In this document: in pieces, positions 10,146 through 17,954 of the stretch
Numbering within the stretch: the stretch's first letter is position 1
Layout of the letters: each line of letters opens with the position of its first letter
Source of the DNA: Comamonadaceae bacterium
Lineage (GTDB): Bacteria > Pseudomonadota > Gammaproteobacteria > Burkholderiales > Burkholderiaceae_C
Length of the DNA stretch: 64,000 bases
Direction: 5' to 3'
Assembly (NCBI GenBank): GCA_027488115.1
Contig: JAIYCG010000033.1
Coordinates: 1 to 64,000, forward strand
Notes under the pieces: generated by a model
Told to the model about the DNA's origin: nothing
What the model saw: only the letters and a program-made list of their open reading frames with translations
Database searches by the model: none
Program-made: the position numbers and the translations under genes

Positions 10146-10580
10146 TTATGAGTTGGCGCGCTTTTTAAGCCAGCGCATCAAAGCGCCGACCCAAGGCAAC
10201 TTTTCATAAAGCTCTTCGGCAGCATCCCAATAATCTCGATGCAAGCTGATTTTCATTTGGTCATCCAACACCAAATGCGTGGTGCCCAGAACCACTTGCT
10301 CGGTGCTGGTGTCAAATCGTTTGAACCGAAATTTAAAGTCCCAGGTTAAAAATGCTTGATGCCCATCCACCACCTGCGCTGTGATGACAAAGCGAGGGTT
10401 CTCAAGGGACTCGTACATGTGCAGAAAAATTTGCTCAATGGCTTCCGTGCCCTGCACCTGGTTAAATGGGTCTTTGAACTGCGCCGTTGGACTGTAAAAA
10501 TTTTTCAGTTGCGCCACACTTTGGGGCGTAAGGGTTTCAAAGAATTGAGCGATTTGAGCAAATGTCTCGCGCTGGTTCAT
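10146..10580 (-). CDS. NTF2-like (SnoaL-type) protein, last gene of the lipid-remodelling operon
   Basis: This is a 144-residue alpha+beta barrel-type protein: an N-terminal helix region (FAQIAQFFETLTPQSVAQLKNFYSPTAQFKDPFN) is followed by strands ending VLDDQMKISLHRDYWDAAEELYEKLPWVG. It matches the nuclear-transport-factor-2-like proteins that recur next to SDR, DUF3833 and Cfa genes. The ATG at 10580 sits 2 bases after the SDR stop, which decides the start over the longer frame. The role is not established; it may bind a lipid-derived ligand (inference). Confidence 0.88.
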   Translation of the reverse strand: MNQRETFAQIAQFFETLTPQSVAQLKNFYSPTAQFKDPFNQVQGTEAIEQIFLHMYESLENPRFVITAQVVDGHQAFLTWDFKFRFKRFDTSTEQVVLGTTHLVLDDQMKISLHRDYWDAAEELYEKLPWVGALMRWLKKRANS

Positions 10581-10582
10581 GG

Positions 10583-11446
10583 TCAAAGTCCGGTAAATCG
10601 CCTGACCACCGCAAAGTAAGCGCGGTAAGGCAACAGTCGCATCAGTTTCAACCATGCTGTAAATCGCTTGGGAAAATGAATGTCAAACAATCCCTCAGAC
10701 CAACCTGCCAACATGGCTTTGGCAGCCTCTTCCGGCGACATGAGTGCGGGCATTTGAAAATTGTTTTGGGCCGTCAAGGGCGTCGCTACAAAACCTGGGT
10801 TGATCACACTGACGCCAATTCCTTGGTCTTGAAGGTCAATGTACAGAGTTTCTGCAAGATGCGTCATGGCGGCCTTGGTCGGGCCATAGGCCAGACCGTT
10901 GGGCAACCCCCTCCAACCGGCGACACTGCTGACCAAACTGATGTGCCCAGATCTTTGCTGCAAGAACATAGGCAACACCGCATCGAGTACACGCAGCAAA
11001 CCGTTGTAATTCACATCCTGGTGTCTCAGCATGTCCTTCAAATCAAATTCGGTGGCACGCTGTGCGCGGTAGTGTCCAGCGCAATACAGCAAGAAATCCA
11101 AAGGGCCGCCTGCGGCCACTTGGCGCGCCACATATTTCACTTGTAAGGCATCGGTCACGTCCAATGACATTAACTCGACGGGCAAGCCTTCTTTCTTGCA
11201 AGTTTCGGCCCACTCAGACAAGGCACCCACGTCGCGCGCCGAAACAATCACCTTCGCACCGGCAGCGTGCAATGCTTTGGCACAAGCCAAACCAATACCG
11301 CTGGATGCACCGACCAGCCAAACACGGCGACCTTGCCAAGTTTGAATGGGCTGATTCAGTGGCGCGCCCCATCGTCGTTTAGTGGGTGCCAGTGACGCAG
11401 GCGTGTTGTCGACTGGCGGTGCCAGCTTAGCGGCCTGAAGGCTCAT
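10583..11446 (-). CDS. Short-chain dehydrogenase/reductase
   Basis: This is a 287-residue classical SDR. The cofactor motif is VGASSGIGLACAKAL. The active-site Ser is in HISLVSSVAG, and YGPTKAAM supplies the Tyr-x-x-x-Lys pair. The PG motif is in VINPGFVATPL. About 40 residues precede the Rossmann fold. The start ATG overlaps the DUF3833 stop by 4 bases (ATGA), which fixes the start at 11446. It probably reduces or oxidises a lipid-derived carbonyl or hydroxyl, given the operon with a Cfa-like methyltransferase, but the substrate is unknown. Confidence 0.93.
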   Translation of the reverse strand: MSLQAAKLAPPVDNTPASLAPTKRRWGAPLNQPIQTWQGRRVWLVGASSGIGLACAKALHAAGAKVIVSARDVGALSEWAETCKKEGLPVELMSLDVTDALQVKYVARQVAAGGPLDFLLYCAGHYRAQRATEFDLKDMLRHQDVNYNGLLRVLDAVLPMFLQQRSGHISLVSSVAGWRGLPNGLAYGPTKAAMTHLAETLYIDLQDQGIGVSVINPGFVATPLTAQNNFQMPALMSPEEAAKAMLAGWSEGLFDIHFPKRFTAWLKLMRLLPYRAYFAVVRRFTGL

Positions 11447-12057
11447 GACTTGCCTCCGGCTGTAACGGGCTCTCGCCGAGTGAACGACAAGGTCACCTCG
11501 CCCAAAGTCACGCCCAACTTGCTCATGACTGCTTTGTTCAACATCACGCGGTCGTCCATCAAGTACATCCAATCGTCAAATTGAACATGCCATACAGAAC
11601 CGTCAACAGGCAAGGCCAAGGTGTACTGCCATTGAAATGCATTGCCTTTGGTTTGGCCTGAGGCCATGCCGACCACATCGTCTGCGCGGCCCTCGTATTG
11701 CCCATTTGGCAAGGCTTTCAAACGCCAAATTCTGCGTTGTTTTGTACCATCTGAATAGGTAAAAGCTTCATCCAACACACCTTCGTCGCCTTGCCATTTG
11801 CAATCCATGACCACCGTGAATCGTTTAACCACCCGGCCGCTTCGATCGGTGAACAGGCCCCATGCGTCCACCGTGCCATTGAAATAGGTTCGCAAATCTA
11901 ACAAGGGTGTTTGTGCTGCATAGTCAGAAATTTGGGGACCCGCACAAGCAGACAAAGCCAGCGCGCTGGTCGTCGCTAAGCCAAATGTGCTTGCCCTTGC
12001 AAGAAATGGCGCACTCAAGCCTTGTGTCATATTTTGTAACCATAGACGTCTGTTCAT
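11443..12057 (-). CDS. DUF3833 lipoprotein
   Basis: This 204-residue protein has a long signal region ending in a lipobox (LALSACAG), so it is probably an envelope lipoprotein. The mature part contains the DUF3833 pattern: LDLRTYFNGTVDAWGLFTDRSG, the MDCKW strand, and WHVQFDDWMYLMDDRVMLNKAVMSKLG. The structure is likely lipocalin-like beta strands, and the function is unknown. Its ATG shares a base with the MFS stop (TGATG) and its own stop overlaps the SDR start, so it is translationally coupled on both sides. Confidence 0.9.
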   Translation of the reverse strand: MNRRLWLQNMTQGLSAPFLARASTFGLATTSALALSACAGPQISDYAAQTPLLDLRTYFNGTVDAWGLFTDRSGRVVKRFTVVMDCKWQGDEGVLDEAFTYSDGTKQRRIWRLKALPNGQYEGRADDVVGMASGQTKGNAFQWQYTLALPVDGSVWHVQFDDWMYLMDDRVMLNKAVMSKLGVTLGEVTLSFTRREPVTAGGKS

Positions 12058-13352
12058 CAATCACTCCTAAGTGCCGGCTGCCGCGCCGACGGTTGAATCC
12101 AAAACACAAATAACACCGCCAAGGCCAAGAGTTTTAGCGCACAAGGCAATACGCCATATGCCAAAGACAAGGCTCTCAAACCCTGTTCTGTTTGAGTACC
12201 CGGCGTGTAACCCCAATAAGAAAGCAAGGGCAAGCACAAGCCCGCCGCCAAAGCCAAGTTCAATTTACTGGCCAGATTCCACCAGCCCAAATAAAGTCCT
12301 TCTGCACGACCTCTGTGCCCCAATTTGTCAATCACTCGGTTCAACAAGGCAGCAGGCGCCACAAGGTCTGCACCCAAAGCAATGCCCGAGGCGAGGCATA
12401 CCGCTAGAAAAGCCAGTTCATCACCAGGCCCTAAAAACCCAACACTGCCAAAACTCAGAATGGCCAAAATCATTCCAACAAACCAAGCCTTGGCGAGACC
12501 TTGAGCACGCACAAGTCTCAGCCACAAGGGCAGGGAAAGTGCACCTGATAAAAAGTAGACACCCAAAAACAAAGGCGACATGGCAGCCGATGCCTGAATT
12601 TGATCTTCAATAAAAAACATGACCAAGCCAGCAGGCACTGCACTGGCAATGCCGTTCAACAAGAAAACACAAAGCAGTTTTCGAAAACTGATTTGCTTCA
12701 ATGGCAAATAGCTGTCTTTGTCCGCATTTCTAGTATGGCTGTCGTTTTCAATGGCCATATGACGCAGAACACGAAACCAGACAATGAGGCCCAACATCAG
12801 CATCAAACCCAAGAAAACTGTGGTTGACAGCCAACCCGCCATGACGGGCATGGCCGATGCGATGACAACGCCCAGCAAGCCTGCCCCTTCTCGCCAGGCA
12901 ACAACGCGACTTTGTTGGCTTGTGCCACCACCCAGCCTCGAAGCCCAAGCTTGATGAAGAATGCTTAAGCCACTGTAGGTGAGGTGACAAAGCGTGATCC
13001 AAACACCAACCCAAATGACATAGGAAAAAGGATCTGAGAAAGCAGGTGGAAAAAAGAGTGCGGCAAACGCAAGCACCAAGCCCAAAGCGTATGCCAATGC
13101 CATACCCAAGACGCTAAAGGAAGAGCGTGTGTACAAAGCATCGCTCAGACGCCCCAGCAAAGGGTCTACAACGGCATCGATCAAGCGGCTGAACAACAAC
13201 ACCGCGCCCAAGCTTGTCAGTGGCACCGCAAATTGCGTGGCATAGAAGTGCGGCAAATTGACGTACATCGGCAGTGCTACAAAAGCGAGCGGCAATGCCA
13301 ATAAGCCGTAGCCCATGCTTTGCGGGTGAGTGATGGCTCTCAACGCGCTCAT
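12057..13352 (-). CDS. MFS transporter of the GPH/MelB type, lipid-operon member
   Basis: The protein has 431 residues and about 12 membrane helices. The opening YGLLALPLAFVALPMYVNLPHFYA and the loop SRLIDAVVDPLLGRLSDA, with conserved Asp residues, place it in the glycoside-pentoside-hexuronide (MelB-like) branch. Members of this gene cluster often carry such a transporter with unknown cargo. The start at 13352 overlaps the chalcone-isomerase-like stop (ATGA). The longer frame to 13409 is not supported. Confidence 0.9.
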   Translation of the reverse strand: MSALRAITHPQSMGYGLLALPLAFVALPMYVNLPHFYATQFAVPLTSLGAVLLFSRLIDAVVDPLLGRLSDALYTRSSFSVLGMALAYALGLVLAFAALFFPPAFSDPFSYVIWVGVWITLCHLTYSGLSILHQAWASRLGGGTSQQSRVVAWREGAGLLGVVIASAMPVMAGWLSTTVFLGLMLMLGLIVWFRVLRHMAIENDSHTRNADKDSYLPLKQISFRKLLCVFLLNGIASAVPAGLVMFFIEDQIQASAAMSPLFLGVYFLSGALSLPLWLRLVRAQGLAKAWFVGMILAILSFGSVGFLGPGDELAFLAVCLASGIALGADLVAPAALLNRVIDKLGHRGRAEGLYLGWWNLASKLNLALAAGLCLPLLSYWGYTPGTQTEQGLRALSLAYGVLPCALKLLALAVLFVFWIQPSARQPALRSD

Positions 13353-13888
13353 AAACCCTTCATCCAAGCTTGTCGAATAGCAGGCGCCGCAGTTGACTCG
13401 TGTAGCCAAATACCGAAAAACAGTTGCGCAAACAAAGGGTCTTGAATGCTGCCGATGGGTTTGTCGTTGTAAAGAAATTCAGCACCTGCGTTAGGTGTGT
13501 AGACGGCCTGAATACGATCCCCTTTTTGAACGTTGGGAAACAACTCAAGCATGGCTTTCAGCCAATTGCTTTCTTGATCGCGCGTGAAGCTGCCCACTTT
13601 TCGCATTTCCTCGATAGACCTTTTGGAAATGGCCGCACCTTCTAGGCTTCTTAAATAAGACAACTCGAGCACGAAAGCGTGTGCTGAATAGTTTGTCACG
13701 GAAAAGCCTGGTCGCACCCAAAGGCGTGCGTCATAGATGTCAAAGCCCCAGATGCTTAGGCGTTGTTGTGGGGAGGGTTTGGCACCCGGTAACAAAACGG
13801 CCGAAGCATGTGCAAGGTTCAACATCAAGAAAGACGCTGCCAGCGCAATGCCCCATGAATAGAAACGCTGACGCAAAGAGATGGACAC
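13349..13888 (-). CDS. Chalcone isomerase-like periplasmic protein
   Basis: This is a 179-residue protein with a signal peptide (GIALAASFLMLNLAHA). It has the bacterial chalcone-isomerase-like fold signature: RLSIWGFDIYDARLWV, LSYLRSLEGAAISKRSIEEM, and a final LFFGIWLHESTAAPAIRQAWM. Bacterial members lack proven flavonoid isomerase activity and may bind fatty acids. GTG at 13888 is used as the start, one base after the Cfa-like stop. Export to the periplasm together with a DUF3833 lipoprotein suggests an envelope-lipid role. Confidence 0.88.
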   Translation of the reverse strand: MSISLRQRFYSWGIALAASFLMLNLAHASAVLLPGAKPSPQQRLSIWGFDIYDARLWVRPGFSVTNYSAHAFVLELSYLRSLEGAAISKRSIEEMRKVGSFTRDQESNWLKAMLELFPNVQKGDRIQAVYTPNAGAEFLYNDKPIGSIQDPLFAQLFFGIWLHESTAAPAIRQAWMKGL

Positions 13889-13889
13889 G

Positions 13890-15113
13890 TCAGTGCCTTT
13901 TCTGCAAGGTGAACTGGATCACGTCTGTATTGGCTTCGTCAAATGCAGCTTCGCAGTAAGCCAAATAAAACTCCCACAAACGCAAGAACTTGGTATCGAA
14001 TCCCAAGTTCAAAACTTTCGCCTCTTGCGCCATGAAGTCGTGGCGCCAGCGCCTTAAAGTTTCTGCATAGTCGGGGCCGAATTTCAACTCATCGATCACC
14101 TCCAAACCCACTGCACGAGCTTGTCGCCTGAACTCCGAGGGGCTTGGTAAACATCCACCAGGAAAAATATACTGCTGAATGAAGTCTGTCGATTTCAAAT
14201 AGCGATCGAACAACGCATCGTCAATCACAATGCTTTGGATGCAGGCTTTGCCGCCAGGCTTCAATTGTTGGCTCACCGTTTGAAAATAAGTGGGCCAAAA
14301 CTCTTTGCCAACGGCTTCTATCATTTCTATCGAGCAGATGGCGTCGTAAGGGCCGTCATCGATGTCACGGTAGTCTTGCAAGCGCAAATCTGTTTTATCA
14401 GCTTTGCCGTTCCACTTCATTCGCGCATTGGCAAATGCCAGTTGCTCCGTCGACAAGGTCACGCCGTTCACGCTGGCACCGAAATCAACGGTGGCCATTT
14501 CGGCCAAAGCACCCCATCCACAGCCAATTTCAAGCACTCTTGAGCCCACACCCACATCGGTCATGCGCAATGCACGGCGAACCTTGGCGCGCTGAGCATC
14601 GCCCGTGCTTTGGCTGAAATCGCCTTCAAACAAGGCTGACGAATAGTTCATGGTGCCGTCTAGCCAAAGCTCGTAAAACGCATTGCCCAAGTCGTAATGT
14701 GCGTGAATGTTTTTTCGGCTGTTGGCCTTGTGATTGCGATTGAGCAGGTGCTTGATGCGGTAGGCCATTCGGCCCCACCACGTCCCAAAAATCAACTCAT
14801 CGACTACGCGTCGGTTTTGAATCATGACGCGCAGCAAGTCACTCAGTGAAGGTGTGCTCCAATCACCGGCAATGTAGGTCTCAGCAAAACCAATGTCGCC
14901 AGACTTCAAGCTTGCGCTAAATACGTTCCAGTTTTGAAGGCTGATGGCGGCATGCAGGGTGGCAGACTTGCCAAATACTTTGGTGCTTCGGTCGGGAAAC
15001 TGAACCGTCAAAGTACCGTGCTCCATTTTTTCAAGCAATTGCAATACTTTGCGCACGGCCATTGGCGCGGATTGAATTTCAAATGGGGTGCTGTGAGAGG
15101 GACTGGTATTCAT
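13890..15113 (-). CDS. Cyclopropane-fatty-acyl-phospholipid synthase family methyltransferase
   Basis: This is a 407-residue SAM-dependent lipid methyltransferase. The N-terminal lipid-binding domain is followed by HAHYDLGNAFYELWLDGTMNYSSALF. The SAM site VLEIGCGWGA is at 193-202, SIEMIEAVGKEFWPTYF follows, and the C-terminal FIQQYIFPGGCLPS completes the set. It is close in length to E. coli Cfa (382). Products may be cyclopropane or methyl-branched/furan-type acyl chains. Enzymes in this gene context are often not the housekeeping Cfa. It lies 2 bases after the DUF1365 stop. Confidence 0.93.
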   Translation of the reverse strand: MNTSPSHSTPFEIQSAPMAVRKVLQLLEKMEHGTLTVQFPDRSTKVFGKSATLHAAISLQNWNVFSASLKSGDIGFAETYIAGDWSTPSLSDLLRVMIQNRRVVDELIFGTWWGRMAYRIKHLLNRNHKANSRKNIHAHYDLGNAFYELWLDGTMNYSSALFEGDFSQSTGDAQRAKVRRALRMTDVGVGSRVLEIGCGWGALAEMATVDFGASVNGVTLSTEQLAFANARMKWNGKADKTDLRLQDYRDIDDGPYDAICSIEMIEAVGKEFWPTYFQTVSQQLKPGGKACIQSIVIDDALFDRYLKSTDFIQQYIFPGGCLPSPSEFRRQARAVGLEVIDELKFGPDYAETLRRWRHDFMAQEAKVLNLGFDTKFLRLWEFYLAYCEAAFDEANTDVIQFTLQKRH

Positions 15114-15115
15114 GA

Positions 15116-15955
15116 TCAGCTGATTTTGGAAATGATCGTTGAAGTGGCTTGCGCACGAGAAACCAATTGAGAAGGTGGTTCTGGTTTGCTGAAAAAGGGT
15201 ACGCGTTTAAACCACAGCAACAGGGCATGCCAGTGAATGCGAAACATCACGGCAAATGTAAAAAGGGGATAGCGCCATAAAGTACGTCGAATTTCTTCGC
15301 GCGTGGCTGGCACCAAAGCGCCGCTGATGCTGGTTTGAATCAAAGGGCCACTCTCATCACCATGATCAACCCGAGCAACAACGCGCTCAAACTCGCCTTG
15401 ACGTGATCGCATGAATCGAAAATCGTATTGACCGGCGACCTCACAAAAAGGCGAAACGTGAAAGACTTTTTTGGCATGTTCGGTTCGACCAAATTTTGGC
15501 TCAGGCAACAAATAACAATGGCGTTCGCCAAAGGTGTTGTGAACTTCGGCCAAGATGGCTGCCAAAGTGTTGTCCGTCCGGTGGCAATACCAAAAGCTCA
15601 CCGGCTTGAAGGTGTAGCCCCACACCCTGGGAAAAGTTTGAAGCCAAATCTCACCCTTAGCGTCATGGATGTTTTCATCCGCCAAAAGTTCTTCGATCCA
15701 GGTCAATGCACCGCCCTTTTCAGGCAGACGTCCATCGCCATGGTCTGCATCAAAAAATGACAGCATGCCTGGCTTGTTGATTGAAAGCGCTGTTCTGTTT
15801 GAGGTGCCTGGTGATGGGTGTTCCGCAGACAAGGCTTGCAAATGCCTCATCGGCAACATTAAAAAATAGGCGCTGTAATGAAAGGCATGCCGAGTAGGCC
15901 GCAAGCGAACGTGCCGCACTTGACCATGACCCATGAGCACACCCCCCGTGGTCAT
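15116..15955 (-). CDS. DUF1365 domain protein
   Basis: The core DUF1365 motif is clear in this 279-residue protein: GHGQVRHVRLRPTRHAFHYSAYFLML, GEIWLQTFPRVWGYTFKPVSFWYCHR and VHNTFGERHCYLL. Its function is uncharacterised, but it nearly always sits beside a Cfa-like methyltransferase and an FAD oxidoreductase. I use the ATG at 15955, whose ATGA overlaps the upstream stop. A second ATG at 15934 has a GGGGGGTG sequence just upstream and could be the real start. Confidence 0.9.
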   Translation of the reverse strand: MTTGGVLMGHGQVRHVRLRPTRHAFHYSAYFLMLPMRHLQALSAEHPSPGTSNRTALSINKPGMLSFFDADHGDGRLPEKGGALTWIEELLADENIHDAKGEIWLQTFPRVWGYTFKPVSFWYCHRTDNTLAAILAEVHNTFGERHCYLLPEPKFGRTEHAKKVFHVSPFCEVAGQYDFRFMRSRQGEFERVVARVDHGDESGPLIQTSISGALVPATREEIRRTLWRYPLFTFAVMFRIHWHALLLWFKRVPFFSKPEPPSQLVSRAQATSTIISKIS

Positions 15956-17247
15956 GCATGGATCCTTTTCAGAATTTCTCTGGCTACCGATAAACCCGAT
16001 TTCAAACCATCTTCGTGGAAACCATAGCCCAGCCACGCACCGGCATACCAGGTATGTTGTTGACCCTGTATTTGGTGCAAGTGCTGCTGTGCGTCAATGG
16101 CAGATAAGTCAAATACGGGGTGCGCGTAATGGATGGTCTGAATGATTTTCTGAGGATCAATGGCCGCCGTTGGGTTGAGCGATACGACCACGGCTTGTTC
16201 AAAGGGCAAGGGCTGCAATTTATTCAACAAATAGTGCAAACACACTCGGCTGTTTTCTTGCTCGTCATTTTCTGCTCGCACATAATTCCATGCCGCCCAA
16301 GCTTTGCGTCTGCTGGGCAAAACTTTTTCTTCTGTGTGCAAGACAGCCACATTGTCTTGATAACGAATGGCCGATAAGTACTGCGTCTCTTCTTGACTGG
16401 GTGTTCTAAGCAGGCGCAGCGCTTGGTCAGAGTGCGTGCACACAACCACTTCATCAAACCGTTCTGCGATCCCTTGCGTCATCACGCGCACGCCCTCTTC
16501 ATCGCGCTCGATCATTTGCACGGGTGTGTTGAGGCGCTTGTCGGTGATGCCGCTCACTATTTTTTCAACGTAGTTGCGTGAGCCCCTAGTGACAGTGAAC
16601 CAACGCGGCCGATTGCTGACTTGAATCAGGCCGTGGTTGTGGCAAAAGCGAATCATGGTGGCCACTGGAAAGGCCAACATTTGGTCTGTTGGACAACTCC
16701 AGATGCAGCCCATCATGGGTAAGAAATACCAATTCTTAAATGCTTCGCTAAACCGATGTTGTTTTAAGAATTCAGAAAGAGGCTGACGCATTTCGCTTTC
16801 AGCTTGTTGCTGGGCAATGCGCGTACACAGTTTGTTGAAGCGCAAAACGTCATACAACATTTTGAGAAACTGGGGTCGCCCTAAATTGCGGCGTTGCGCA
16901 AACACAGTGTCTAAGTTGCTTCCACTCCATTCCAAGTCTTCATTGCCCCAGACTTTGGGTGCTTGTACTGAGAAGGACATGTCCGACAAGGAAGTCTCAA
17001 CGCCTAATTCAGCAAACAGGTTGATCAAGTTGGGGTAGGTTCTTTCGTTAAAAACCAGAAACCCTGTATCGACACCGTACGTCACCATGCCTTGCGCGGT
17101 CGGCAAGGTGATGTCTACTGTGTTGGCATGTCCGCCAAAGTAAGCGCCTGCTTCAAACAGTGTGATGTCGGCTTGGCCTTTCAGGCTGTGGGCAAGGCCC
17201 AAGCCCGATATGCCAGAACCCACAATGGCAATCTTTTTGTACTTCAA
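15952..17247 (-). CDS. FAD/NAD(P)-binding oxidoreductase (amine-oxidase superfamily)
   Basis: This is a 431-residue flavoprotein. The dinucleotide motif IAIVGSGISGLGLAHSL is near the N-terminus, FEAGAYFGGHANTVD follows, and the C-terminal WYAGAWLGYGFHEDGLKSGLSVA closes the FAD site. It belongs to the predicted NAD/FAD-binding proteins co-located with DUF1365 and Cfa genes, where a role as lipid desaturase or dehydrogenase has been suggested. The frame opens at TTG 17301. I prefer TTG 17247 because the Rossmann motif should be close to the start. Neither has a good ribosome site. Confidence 0.88.
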   Translation of the reverse strand: MKYKKIAIVGSGISGLGLAHSLKGQADITLFEAGAYFGGHANTVDITLPTAQGMVTYGVDTGFLVFNERTYPNLINLFAELGVETSLSDMSFSVQAPKVWGNEDLEWSGSNLDTVFAQRRNLGRPQFLKMLYDVLRFNKLCTRIAQQQAESEMRQPLSEFLKQHRFSEAFKNWYFLPMMGCIWSCPTDQMLAFPVATMIRFCHNHGLIQVSNRPRWFTVTRGSRNYVEKIVSGITDKRLNTPVQMIERDEEGVRVMTQGIAERFDEVVVCTHSDQALRLLRTPSQEETQYLSAIRYQDNVAVLHTEEKVLPSRRKAWAAWNYVRAENDEQENSRVCLHYLLNKLQPLPFEQAVVVSLNPTAAIDPQKIIQTIHYAHPVFDLSAIDAQQHLHQIQGQQHTWYAGAWLGYGFHEDGLKSGLSVAREILKRIHA

Positions 17248-17303
17248 GATTAAATCTTTCTGGGGGGAACCTGCTTGTGCTGCATAGCCTGCTTGCGCCA
17301 AGC

Positions 17304-17906
17304 TCAGGAAGTTTTTCGCGCGAGGCTCTTCTCAATGGCTTGCACCAAGCTTTTGCTTTCTGGGCTGGTCATGCTGTTGTAGCTGTCAACGAGCTTGCCG
17401 TCTCGGCCGATCAAGTATTTGTAAAAGTTCCACTTGGGCCTTTGACCAGGGTCCTGAGCCAATTGTTTGAAAAAGGGCACCGCCGAATCGCCCGTGACGG
17501 ACGTTTTAGTGAACATGGGAAACTTCACGCCAAACGTGTTTTCGCAAAAATCAGCAATGTCTTGGTTGTTTGTTTTTTCTTGTGCGAAGTCGTTCGAAGG
17601 AAAACCCAAAACAACCAAGCCCTTGTCTTTGTATTGGCTGTAAATGGCCTCTAGGCCCTTGTATTGCGGCGTAAAACCACAATAGCTGGCGGTGTTCACC
17701 ACCAAAATGACCTTGCCACTGTATTGGCACAGTGACTGCGGTTTCTCATCTTGGAGCCTTGGAAATGTGTGGTTCAACAAAACGGGGCAAGCAGCCACCG
17801 GCGCAGACGGCACAACGGGTGGCGTGGTCGACTGCGCCCAAATTGATGTCGTCGACAACAGCCCAAACACTGTCACCCATGTTTTGAAAAGTTTGAATTT
17901 GTGCAT
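17304..17906 (-). CDS. Exported glutathione peroxidase-family protein
   Basis: This 200-residue thiol peroxidase has a signal peptide (WVTVFGLLSTTSIWAQ), so it is probably periplasmic. The peroxidatic residue is Cys76 in NTASYCGFTPQYKGL, so this is the Cys form, not selenocysteine. The Gln and Trp partners lie in GFPSNDFAQE and KWNFYKYLI. It is the first gene of the nine-gene reverse operon, and its stop lies just before the FAD oxidoreductase frame. Placing a peroxide-detoxifying enzyme first agrees with an oxidative-stress role for the cluster. Confidence 0.92.
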   Translation of the reverse strand: MHKFKLFKTWVTVFGLLSTTSIWAQSTTPPVVPSAPVAACPVLLNHTFPRLQDEKPQSLCQYSGKVILVVNTASYCGFTPQYKGLEAIYSQYKDKGLVVLGFPSNDFAQEKTNNQDIADFCENTFGVKFPMFTKTSVTGDSAVPFFKQLAQDPGQRPKWNFYKYLIGRDGKLVDSYNSMTSPESKSLVQAIEKSLARKTS

Positions 17907-17954
17907 TGAACTATCCGTTCCATTTTGTGACCGGACAGTTTACTGCTATTCAGT

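Noticed and set aside
12071..12613. 180-residue plus-strand frame opposite the MFS gene
   Set aside because: Basic, Pro/Gln-rich shadow translation with no domain; the reverse frame is a typical 12-helix carrier.
17304..17906. Selenocysteine in the glutathione peroxidase
   Set aside because: The active-site codon encodes Cys (residue 76), so no TGA recoding is needed.
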